A stretch of 64,000 nucleotides of DNA from positions 1,922,001 to 1,986,000 of the forward strand of contig NZ_AP025506.1 in assembly GCF_024347595.1 (NCBI RefSeq). Direction: 5' to 3'. Below are positions 49,701-61,700 of the stretch, piece by piece (positions within the stretch are counted from its first letter, which is position 1; every line of letters begins with the position of its first letter). This DNA is from Vibrio pomeroyi (GTDB taxonomy: Bacteria; Pseudomonadota; Gammaproteobacteria; Enterobacterales; Vibrionaceae). Position numbers and translations under genes: made by a program. The notes beneath the pieces are model-generated. The model worked only from the letters and a program-made list of their open reading frames with translations, ran no database searches and was not told the DNA's origin.

Positions 49701-52700
49701 CACCACCATGTCACCAAGGTCGTTGGCTTCTGCGGTGTAGTTACCGTCCGTCGTTGGCGCAAGATTCACCACCACTGGCGCTTCGGTTTCATTCGACAGT
49801 GACACGGTGAAGACCGCATCAGTCCCTTCGTTCACGTCACCGGCGTCAGTGACAGATAATGCTGGCTTATCGTTGTCTGGGGTACCTGGGCCTGTACCGT
49901 CGTCTTTGATGGTCGCTTCGCCTGTCGCCGTGCCGTTAGACGTCACGCCGTTCGATTCTGTCACCACTAGACCGAAGGTTTCATCGCCTTCATAGACATT
50001 GTCGTCTGCAGTCGGAACGGTCACAGTAATCGCTGTCACGCCCGCTGGGATCGTCACGTTGCCGCTTCCATCCACCGTCAGAGTTTGTGTCTGGTTATTA
50101 CCATCGACGTAAGTCACCACCATGTCACCAAGGTCGTTGGCTTCTGCGGTGTAGTTACCGTCCGTCGTTGGCGCAAGATTCACCACCACTGGCGCTTCGG
50201 TTTCATTCGACAGTGACACGGTGAAGACCGCATCAGTCCCTTCGTTCACGTCACCGGCGTCAGTGACAGATAATGCTGGCTTATCGTTGTCTGGGGTACC
50301 TGGGCCTGTACCGTCGTCTTTGATGGTCGCTTCGCCTGTCGCCGTGCCGTTAGACGTCACGCCGTTCGATTCTGTCACCACTAGACCGAAGGTTTCATCG
50401 CCTTCATAGACATTGTCGTCTGCAGTCGGAACGGTCACAGTAATCGCTGTCACGCCCGCTGGGATCGTCACGTTGCCGCTTCCATCCACCGTCAGAGTTT
50501 GTGTCTGGTTATTACCATCGACGTAAGTCACCACCATGTCACCAAGGTCGTTGGCTTCTGCGGTGTAGTTACCGTCCGTCGTTGGCGCAAGATTCACCAC
50601 CACTGGCGCTTCGGTTTCATTCGACAGTGACACGGTGAAGACCGCATCAGTCCCTTCGTTCACGTCACCGGCGTCAGTGACAGATAATGCTGGCTTATCG
50701 TTGTCTGGGGTACCTGGGCCTGTACCGTCGTCTTTGATGGTCGCTTCGCCTGTCGCCGTGCCGTTAGACGTCACGCCGTTCGATTCTGTCACCACTAGAC
50801 CGAAGGTTTCATCGCCTTCATAGACATTGTCGTCTGCAGTCGGAACGGTCACAGTAATCGCTGTCACGCCCGCTGGGATCGTCACGTTGCCGCTTCCATC
50901 CACCGTCAGAGTTTGTGTCTGGTTATTACCATCGACGTAAGTCACCACCATGTCACCAAGGTCGTTGGCTTCTGCGGTGTAGTTACCGTCCGTCGTTGGC
51001 GCAAGATTCACCACCACTGGCGCTTCGGTTTCATTCGACAGTGACACGGTGAAGACCGCATCAGTCCCTTCGTTCACGTCACCGGCGTCAGTGACAGATA
51101 ATGCTGGCTTATCGTTGTCTGGGGTACCTGGGCCTGTACCGTCGTCTTTGATGGTCGCTTCGCCTGTCGCCGTGCCGTTAGACGTCACGCCGTTCGATTC
51201 TGTCACCACTAGACCGAAGGTTTCATCGCCTTCATAGACATTGTCGTCTGCAGTCGGAACGGTCACAGTAATCGCTGTCACGCCCGCTGGGATCGTCACG
51301 TTGCCGCTTCCATCCACCGTCAGAGTTTGTGTCTGGTTATTACCATCGACGTAAGTCACCACCATGTCACCAAGGTCGTTGGCTTCTGCGGTGTAGTTAC
51401 CGTCCGTCGTTGGCGCAAGATTCACCACCACTGGCGCTTCGGTTTCATTCGACAGTGACACGGTGAAGACCGCATCAGTCCCTTCGTTCACGTCACCGGC
51501 GTCAGTGACAGATAATGCTGGCTTATCGTTGTCTGGGGTACCTGGGCCTGTACCGTCGTCTTTGATGGTCGCTTCGCCTGTCGCCGTGCCGTTAGACGTC
51601 ACGCCGTTCGATTCTGTCACCACTAGACCGAAGGTTTCATCGCCTTCATAGACATTGTCGTCTGCAGTCGGAACGGTCACAGTAATCGCTGTCACGCCCG
51701 CTGGGATCGTCACGTTGCCGCTTCCATCCACCGTCAGAGTTTGTGTCTGGTTATTACCATCGACGTAAGTCACCACCATGTCACCAAGGTCGTTGGCTTC
51801 TGCGGTGTAGTTACCGTCCGTCGTTGGCGCAAGATTCACCACCACTGGCGCTTCGGTTTCATTCGACAGTGACACGGTGAAGACCGCATCAGTCCCTTCG
51901 TTCACGTCACCGGCGTCAGTGACAGATAATGCTGGCTTATCGTTGTCTGGGGTACCTGGGCCTGTACCGTCGTCTTTGATGGTCGCTTCGCCTGTCGCCG
52001 TGCCGTTAGACGTCACGCCGTTCGATTCTGTCACCACTAGACCGAAGGTTTCATCGCCTTCATAGACATTGTCGTCTGCAGTCGGAACGGTCACAGTAAT
52101 CGCTGTCACGCCCGCTGGGATCGTCACGTTGCCGCTTCCATCCACCGTCAGAGTTTGTGTCTGGTTATTACCATCGACGTAAGTCACCACCATGTCACCA
52201 AGGTCGTTGGCTTCTGCGGTGTAGTTACCGTCCGTCGTTGGCGCAAGATTCACCACCACTGGCGCTTCGGTTTCATTCGACAGTGACACGGTGAAGACCG
52301 CATCAGTCCCTTCGTTCACGTCACCGGCGTCAGTGACAGATAATGCTGGCTTATCGTTGTCTGGGGTACCTGGGCCTGTACCGTCGTCTTTGATGGTCGC
52401 TTCGCCTGTCGCCGTGCCGTTAGACGTCACGCCGTTCGATTCTGTCACCACTAGACCGAAGGTTTCATCGCCTTCATAGACATTGTCGTCTGCAGTCGGA
52501 ACGGTCACAGTAATCGCTGTCACGCCCGCTGGGATCGTCACGTTGCCGCTTCCATCCACCGTCAGAGTTTGTGTCTGGTTATTACCATCGACGTAAGTCA
52601 CCACCATGTCACCAAGGTCGTTGGCTTCTGCGGTGTAGTTACCGTCCGTCGTTGGCGCAAGATTCACCACCACTGGCGCTTCGGTTTCATTCGACAGTGA

Positions 52701-55700
52701 CACGGTGAAGACCGCATCAGTCCCTTCGTTCACGTCACCGGCGTCAGTGACAGATAATGCTGGCTTATCGTTGTCTGGGGTACCTGGGCCTGTACCGTCG
52801 TCTTTGATGGTCGCTTCGCCTGTCGCCGTGCCGTTAGACGTCACGCCGTTCGATTCTGTCACCACTAGACCGAAGGTTTCATCGCCTTCATAGACATTGT
52901 CGTCTGCAGTCGGAACGGTCACAGTAATCGCTGTCACGCCCGCTGGGATCGTCACGTTGCCGCTTCCATCCACCGTCAGAGTTTGTGTCTGGTTATTACC
53001 ATCGACGTAAGTCACCACCATGTCACCAAGGTCGTTGGCTTCTGCGGTGTAGTTACCGTCCGTCGTTGGCGCAAGATTCACCACCACTGGCGCTTCGGTT
53101 TCATTCGACAGTGACACGGTGAAGACCGCATCAGTCCCTTCGTTCACGTCACCGGCGTCAGTGACAGATAATGCTGGCTTATCGTTGTCTGGGGTACCTG
53201 GGCCTGTACCGTCGTCTTTGATGGTCGCTTCGCCTGTCGCCGTGCCGTTAGACGTCACGCCGTTCGATTCTGTCACCACTAGACCGAAGGTTTCATCGCC
53301 TTCATAGACATTGTCGTCTGCAGTCGGAACGGTCACAGTAATCGCTGTCACGCCCGCTGGGATCGTCACGTTGCCGCTTCCATCCACCGTCAGAGTTTGT
53401 GTCTGGTTATTACCATCGACGTAAGTCACCACCATGTCACCAAGGTCGTTGGCTTCTGCGGTGTAGTTACCGTCCGTCGTTGGCGCAAGATTCACCACCA
53501 CTGGCGCTTCGGTTTCATTCGACAGTGACACGGTGAAGACCGCATCAGTCCCTTCGTTCACGTCACCGGCGTCAGTGACAGATAATGCTGGCTTATCGTT
53601 GTCTGGGGTACCTGGGCCTGTACCGTCGTCTTTGATGGTCGCTTCGCCTGTCGCCGTGCCGTTAGACGTCACGCCGTTCGATTCTGTCACCACTAGACCG
53701 AAGGTTTCATCGCCTTCATAGACATTGTCGTCTGCAGTCGGAACGGTCACAGTAATCGCTGTCACGCCCGCTGGGATCGTCACGTTGCCGCTTCCATCCA
53801 CCGTCAGAGTTTGTGTCTGGTTATTACCATCGACGTAAGTCACCACCATGTCACCAAGGTCGTTGGCTTCTGCGGTGTAGTTACCGTCCGTCGTTGGCGC
53901 AAGATTCACCACCACTGGCGCTTCGGTTTCATTCGACAGTGACACGGTGAAGACCGCATCAGTCCCTTCGTTCACGTCACCGGCGTCAGTGACAGATAAT
54001 GCTGGCTTATCGTTGTCTGGGGTACCTGGGCCTGTACCGTCGTCTTTGATGGTCGCTTCGCCTGTCGCCGTGCCGTTAGACGTCACGCCGTTCGATTCTG
54101 TCACCACTAGACCGAAGGTTTCATCGCCTTCATAGACATTGTCGTCTGCAGTCGGAACGGTCACAGTAATCGCTGTCACGCCCGCTGGGATCGTCACGTT
54201 GCCGCTTCCATCCACCGTCAGAGTTTGTGTCTGGTTATTACCATCGACGTAAGTCACCACCATGTCACCAAGGTCGTTGGCTTCTGCGGTGTAGTTACCG
54301 TCCGTCGTTGGCGCAAGATTCACCACCACTGGCGCTTCGGTTTCATTCGACAGTGACACGGTGAAGACCGCATCAGTCCCTTCGTTCACGTCACCGGCGT
54401 CAGTGACAGATAATGCTGGCTTATCGTTGTCTGGGGTACCTGGGCCTGTACCGTCGTCTTTGATGGTCGCTTCGCCTGTCGCCGTGCCGTTAGACGTCAC
54501 GCCGTTCGATTCTGTCACCACTAGACCGAAGGTTTCATCGCCTTCATAGACATTGTCGTCTGCAGTCGGAACGGTCACAGTAATCGCTGTCACGCCCGCT
54601 GGGATCGTCACGTTGCCGCTTCCATCCACCGTCAGAGTTTGTGTCTGGTTATTACCATCGACGTAAGTCACCACCATGTCACCAAGGTCGTTGGCTTCTG
54701 CGGTGTAGTTACCGTCCGTCGTTGGCGCAAGATTCACCACCACTGGCGCTTCGGTTTCATTCGACAGTGACACGGTGAAGACCGCATCAGTCCCTTCGTT
54801 CACGTCACCGGCGTCAGTGACAGATAATGCTGGCTTATCGTTGTCTGGGGTACCTGGGCCTGTACCGTCGTCTTTGATGGTCGCTTCGCCTGTCGCCGTG
54901 CCGTTAGACGTCACGCCGTTCGATTCTGTCACCACTAGACCGAAGGTTTCATCGCCTTCATAGACATTGTCGTCTGCAGTCGGAACGGTCACAGTAATCG
55001 CTGTCACGCCCGCTGGGATCGTCACGTTGCCGCTTCCATCCACCGTCAGAGTTTGTGTCTGGTTATTACCATCGACGTAAGTCACCACCATGTCACCAAG
55101 GTCGTTGGCTTCTGCGGTGTAGTTACCGTCCGTCGTTGGCGCAAGATTCACCACCACTGGCGCTTCGGTTTCATTCGACAGTGACACGGTGAAGACCGCA
55201 TCAGTCCCTTCGTTCACGTCACCGGCGTCAGTGACAGATAATGCTGGCTTATCGTTGTCTGGGGTACCTGGGCCTGTACCGTCGTCTTTGATGGTCGCTT
55301 CGCCTGTCGCCGTGCCGTTAGACGTCACGCCGTTCGATTCTGTCACCACTAGACCGAAGGTTTCATCGCCTTCATAGACATTGTCGTCTGCAGTCGGAAC
55401 GGTCACAGTAATCGCTGTCACGCCCGCTGGGATCGTCACGTTGCCGCTTCCATCCACCGTCAGAGTTTGTGTCTGGTTATTACCATCGACGTAAGTCACC
55501 ACCATGTCACCAAGGTCGTTGGCTTCTGCGGTGTAGTTACCGTCCGTCGTTGGCGCAAGATTCACCACCACTGGCGCTTCGGTTTCATTCGACAGTGACA
55601 CGGTGAAGACCGCATCAGTCCCTTCGTTCACGTCACCGGCGTCAGTGACAGATAATGCTGGCTTATCGTTGTCTGGGGTACCTGGGCCTGTACCGTCGTC

Positions 55701-58700
55701 TTTGATGGTCGCTTCGCCTGTCGCCGTGCCGTTAGACGTCACGCCGTTCGATTCTGTCACCACTAGACCGAAGGTTTCATCGCCTTCATAGACATTGTCG
55801 TCTGCAGTCGGAACGGTCACAGTAATCGCTGTCACGCCCGCTGGGATCGTCACGTTGCCGCTTCCATCCACCGTCAGAGTTTGTGTCTGGTTATTACCAT
55901 CGACGTAAGTCACCACCATGTCACCAAGGTCGTTGGCTTCTGCGGTGTAGTTACCGTCCGTCGTTGGCGCAAGATTCACCACCACTGGCGCTTCGGTTTC
56001 ATTCGACAGTGACACGGTGAAGACCGCATCAGTCCCTTCGTTCACGTCACCGGCGTCAGTGACAGATAATGCTGGCTTATCGTTGTCTGGGGTACCTGGG
56101 CCTGTACCGTCGTCTTTGATGGTCGCTTCGCCTGTCGCCGTGCCGTTAGACGTCACGCCGTTCGATTCTGTCACCACTAGACCGAAGGTTTCATCGCCTT
56201 CATAGACATTGTCGTCTGCAGTCGGAACGGTCACAGTAATCGCTGTCACGCCCGCTGGGATCGTCACGTTGCCGCTTCCATCCACCGTCAGAGTTTGTGT
56301 CTGGTTATTACCATCGACGTAAGTCACCACCATGTCACCAAGGTCGTTGGCTTCTGCGGTGTAGTTACCGTCCGTCGTTGGCGCAAGATTCACCACCACT
56401 GGCGCTTCGGTTTCATTCGACAGTGACACGGTGAAGACCGCATCAGTCCCTTCGTTCACGTCACCGGCGTCAGTGACAGATAATGCTGGCTTATCGTTGT
56501 CTGGGGTACCTGGGCCTGTACCGTCGTCTTTGATGGTCGCTTCGCCTGTCGCCGTGCCGTTAGACGTCACGCCGTTCGATTCTGTCACCACTAGACCGAA
56601 GGTTTCATCGCCTTCATAGACATTGTCGTCTGCAGTCGGAACGGTCACAGTAATCGCTGTCACGCCCGCTGGGATCGTCACGTTGCCGCTTCCATCCACC
56701 GTCAGAGTTTGTGTCTGGTTATTACCATCGACGTAAGTCACCACCATGTCACCAAGGTCGTTGGCTTCTGCGGTGTAGTTACCGTCCGTCGTTGGCGCAA
56801 GATTCACCACCACTGGCGCTTCGGTTTCATTCGACAGTGACACGGTGAAGACCGCATCAGTCCCTTCGTTCACGTCACCGGCGTCAGTGACAGATAATGC
56901 TGGCTTATCGTTGTCTGGGGTACCTGGGCCTGTACCGTCGTCTTTGATGGTCGCTTCGCCTGTCGCCGTGCCGTTAGACGTCACGCCGTTCGATTCTGTC
57001 ACCACTAGACCGAAGGTTTCATCGCCTTCATAGACATTGTCGTCTGCAGTCGGAACGGTCACAGTAATCGCTGTCACGCCCGCTGGGATCGTCACGTTGC
57101 CGCTTCCATCCACCGTCAGAGTTTGTGTCTGGTTATTACCATCGACGTAAGTCACCACCATGTCACCAAGGTCGTTGGCTTCTGCGGTGTAGTTACCGTC
57201 CGTCGTTGGCGCAAGATTCACCACCACTGGCGCTTCGGTTTCATTCGACAGTGACACGGTGAAGACCGCATCAGTCCCTTCGTTCACGTCACCGGCGTCA
57301 GTGACAGATAATGCTGGCTTATCGTTGTCTGGGGTACCTGGGCCTGTACCGTCGTCTTTGATGGTCGCTTCGCCTGTCGCCGTGCCGTTAGACGTCACGC
57401 CGTTCGATTCTGTCACCACTAGACCGAAGGTTTCATCGCCTTCATAGACATTGTCGTCTGCAGTCGGAACGGTCACAGTAATCGCTGTCACGCCCGCTGG
57501 GATCGTCACGTTGCCGCTTCCATCCACCGTCAGAGTTTGTGTCTGGTTATTACCATCGACGTAAGTCACCACCATGTCACCAAGGTCGTTGGCTTCTGCG
57601 GTGTAGTTACCGTCCGTCGTTGGCGCAAGATTCACCACCACTGGCGCTTCGGTTTCATTCGACAGTGACACGGTGAAGACCGCATCAGTCCCTTCGTTCA
57701 CGTCACCGGCGTCAGTGACAGATAATGCTGGCTTATCGTTGTCTGGGGTACCTGGGCCTGTACCGTCGTCTTTGATGGTCGCTTCGCCTGTCGCCGTGCC
57801 GTTAGACGTCACGCCGTTCGATTCTGTCACCACTAGACCGAAGGTTTCATCGCCTTCATAGACATTGTCGTCTGCAGTCGGAACGGTCACAGTAATCGCT
57901 GTCACGCCCGCTGGGATCGTCACGTTGCCGCTTCCATCCACCGTCAGAGTTTGTGTCTGGTTATTACCATCGACGTAAGTCACCACCATGTCACCAAGGT
58001 CGTTGGCTTCTGCGGTGTAGTTACCGTCCGTCGTTGGCGCAAGATTCACCACCACTGGCGCTTCGGTTTCATTCGACAGTGACACGGTGAAGACCGCATC
58101 AGTCCCTTCGTTCACGTCACCGGCGTCAGTGACAGATAATGCTGGCTTATCGTTGTCTGGGGTACCTGGGCCTGTACCGTCGTCTTTGATGGTCGCTTCG
58201 CCTGTCGCCGTGCCGTTAGACGTCACGCCGTTCGATTCTGTCACCACTAGACCGAAGGTTTCATCGCCTTCATAGACATTGTCGTCTGCAGTCGGAACGG
58301 TCACAGTAATCGCTGTCACGCCCGCTGGGATCGTCACGTTGCCGCTTCCATCCACCGTCAGAGTTTGTGTCTGGTTATTACCATCGACGTAAGTCACCAC
58401 CATGTCACCAAGGTCGTTGGCTTCTGCGGTGTAGTTACCGTCCGTCGTTGGCGCAAGATTCACCACCACTGGCGCTTCGGTTTCATTCGACAGTGACACG
58501 GTGAAGACCGCATCAGTCCCTTCGTTCACGTCACCGGCGTCAGTGACAGATAATGCTGGCTTATCGTTGTCTGGGGTACCTGGGCCTGTACCGTCGTCTT
58601 TGATGGTCGCTTCGCCTGTCGCCGTGCCGTTAGACGTCACGCCGTTCGATTCTGTCACCACTAGACCGAAGGTTTCATCGCCTTCATAGACATTGTCGTC

Positions 58701-61700
58701 TGCAGTCGGAACGGTCACAGTAATCGCTGTCACGCCCGCTGGGATCGTCACGTTGCCGCTTCCATCCACCGTCAGAGTTTGTGTCTGGTTATTACCATCG
58801 ACGTAAGTCACCACCATGTCACCAAGGTCGTTGGCTTCTGCGGTGTAGTTACCGTCCGTCGTTGGCGCAAGATTCACCACCACTGGCGCTTCGGTTTCAT
58901 TCGACAGTGACACGGTGAAGACCGCATCAGTCCCTTCGTTCACGTCACCGGCGTCAGTGACAGATAATGCTGGCTTATCGTTGTCTGGGGTACCTGGGCC
59001 TGTACCGTCGTCTTTGATGGTCGCTTCGCCTGTCGCCGTGCCGTTAGACGTCACGCCGTTCGATTCTGTCACCACTAGACCGAAGGTTTCATCGCCTTCA
59101 TAGACATTGTCGTCTGCAGTCGGAACGGTCACAGTAATCGCTGTCACGCCCGCTGGGATCGTCACGTTGCCGCTTCCATCCACCGTCAGAGTTTGTGTCT
59201 GGTTATTACCATCGACGTAAGTCACCACCATGTCACCAAGGTCGTTGGCTTCTGCGGTGTAGTTACCGTCCGTCGTTGGCGCAAGATTCACCACCACTGG
59301 CGCTTCGGTTTCATTCGACAGTGACACGGTGAAGACCGCATCAGTCCCTTCGTTCACGTCACCGGCGTCAGTGACAGATAATGCTGGCTTATCGTTGTCT
59401 GGGGTACCTGGGCCTGTACCGTCGTCTTTGATGGTCGCTTCGCCTGTCGCCGTGCCGTTAGACGTCACGCCGTTCGATTCTGTCACCACTAGACCGAAGG
59501 TTTCATCGCCTTCATAGACATTGTCGTCTGCAGTCGGAACGGTCACAGTAATCGCTGTCACGCCCGCTGGGATCGTCACGTTGCCGCTTCCATCCACCGT
59601 CAGAGTTTGTGTCTGGTTATTACCATCGACGTAAGTCACCACCATGTCACCAAGGTCGTTGGCTTCTGCGGTGTAGTTACCGTCCGTCGTTGGCGCAAGA
59701 TTCACCACCACTGGCGCTTCGGTTTCATTCGACAGTGACACGGTGAAGACCGCATCAGTCCCTTCGTTCACGTCACCGGCGTCAGTGACAGATAATGCTG
59801 GCTTATCGTTGTCTGGGGTACCTGGGCCTGTACCGTCGTCTTTGATGGTCGCTTCGCCTGTCGCCGTGCCGTTAGACGTCACGCCGTTCGATTCTGTCAC
59901 CACTAGACCGAAGGTTTCATCGCCTTCATAGACATTGTCGTCTGCAGTCGGAACGGTCACAGTAATCGCTGTCACGCCCGCTGGGATCGTCACGTTGCCG
60001 CTTCCATCCACCGTCAGAGTTTGTGTCTGGTTATTACCATCGACGTAAGTCACCACCATGTCACCAAGGTCGTTGGCTTCTGCGGTGTAGTTACCGTCCG
60101 TCGTTGGCGCAAGATTCACCACCACTGGCGCTTCGGTTTCATTCGACAGTGACACGGTGAAGACCGCATCAGTCCCTTCGTTCACGTCACCGGCGTCAGT
60201 GACAGATAATGCTGGCTTATCGTTGTCTGGGGTACCTGGGCCTGTACCGTCGTCTTTGATGGTCGCTTCGCCTGTCGCCGTGCCGTTAGACGTCACGCCG
60301 TTCGATTCTGTCACCACTAGACCGAAGGTTTCATCGCCTTCATAGACATTGTCGTCTGCAGTCGGAACGGTCACAGTAATCGCTGTCACGCCCGCTGGGA
60401 TCGTCACGTTGCCGCTTCCATCCACCGTCAGAGTTTGTGTCTGGTTATTACCATCGACGTAAGTCACCACCATGTCACCAAGGTCGTTGGCTTCTGCGGT
60501 GTAGTTACCGTCCGTCGTTGGCGCAAGATTCACCACCACTGGCGCTTCGGTTTCATTCGACAGTGACACGGTGAAGACCGCATCAGTCCCTTCGTTCACG
60601 TCACCGGCGTCAGTGACAGATAATGCTGGCTTATCGTTGTCTGGGGTACCTGGGCCTGTACCGTCGTCTTTGATGGTCGCTTCGCCTGTCGCCGTGCCGT
60701 TAGACGTCACGCCGTTCGATTCTGTCACCACTAGACCGAAGGTTTCATCGCCTTCATAGACATTGTCGTCTGCAGTCGGAACGGTCACAGTAATCGCTGT
60801 CACGCCCGCTGGGATCGTCACGTTGCCGCTTCCATCCACCGTCAGAGTTTGTGTCTGGTTATTACCATCGACGTAAGTCACCACCATGTCACCAAGGTCG
60901 TTGGCTTCTGCGGTGTAGTTACCGTCCGTCGTTGGCGCAAGATTCACCACCACTGGCGCTTCGGTTTCATTCGACAGTGACACGGTGAAGACCGCATCAG
61001 TCCCTTCGTTCACGTCACCGGCGTCAGTGACAGATAATGCTGGCTTATCGTTGTCTGGGGTACCTGGGCCTGTACCGTCGTCTTTGATGGTCGCTTCGCC
61101 TGTCGCCGTGCCGTTAGACGTCACGCCGTTCGATTCTGTCACCACTAGACCGAAGGTTTCATCGCCTTCATAGACATTGTCGTCTGCAGTCGGAACGGTC
61201 ACAGTAATCGCTGTCACGCCCGCTGGGATCGTCACGTTGCCGCTTCCATCCACCGTCAGAGTTTGTGTCTGGTTATTACCATCGACGTAAGTCACCACCA
61301 TGTCACCAAGGTCGTTGGCTTCTGCGGTGTAGTTACCGTCCGTCGTTGGCGCAAGATTCACCACCACTGGCGCTTCGGTTTCATTCGACAGTGACACGGT
61401 GAAGACCGCATCAGTCCCTTCGTTCACGTCACCGGCGTCAGTGACAGATAATGCTGGCTTATCGTTGTCTGGGGTACCTGGGCCTGTACCGTCGTCTTTG
61501 ATGGTCGCTTCGCCTGTCGCCGTGCCTATCGTGCCAGAGCTGCCCTCAACGCTCACGCTGAACGTCTCGTCGCCTTCATACACGTCATCGCCTGTCGTCG
61601 CCACGCTCACTTTCAGCTCGGTCTGACCCGCTGGGATTGTGTAGCTGCCGTCATCGTTCGGTGTCACGACCGTCACACCATCTGCCAACGTCACTACCAT

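Noticed and set aside
35826..61526. CRISPR-like array
   Set aside because: Repeats are long, contiguous and in frame with no unique spacers, and there are no cas genes.
36145..61626. Sixty-two antisense frames of 62-75 codons, one per 414-bp repeat
   Set aside because: They are mirror frames of the adhesin repeat, identical in every unit, with no ribosome site; their number only reflects the array.
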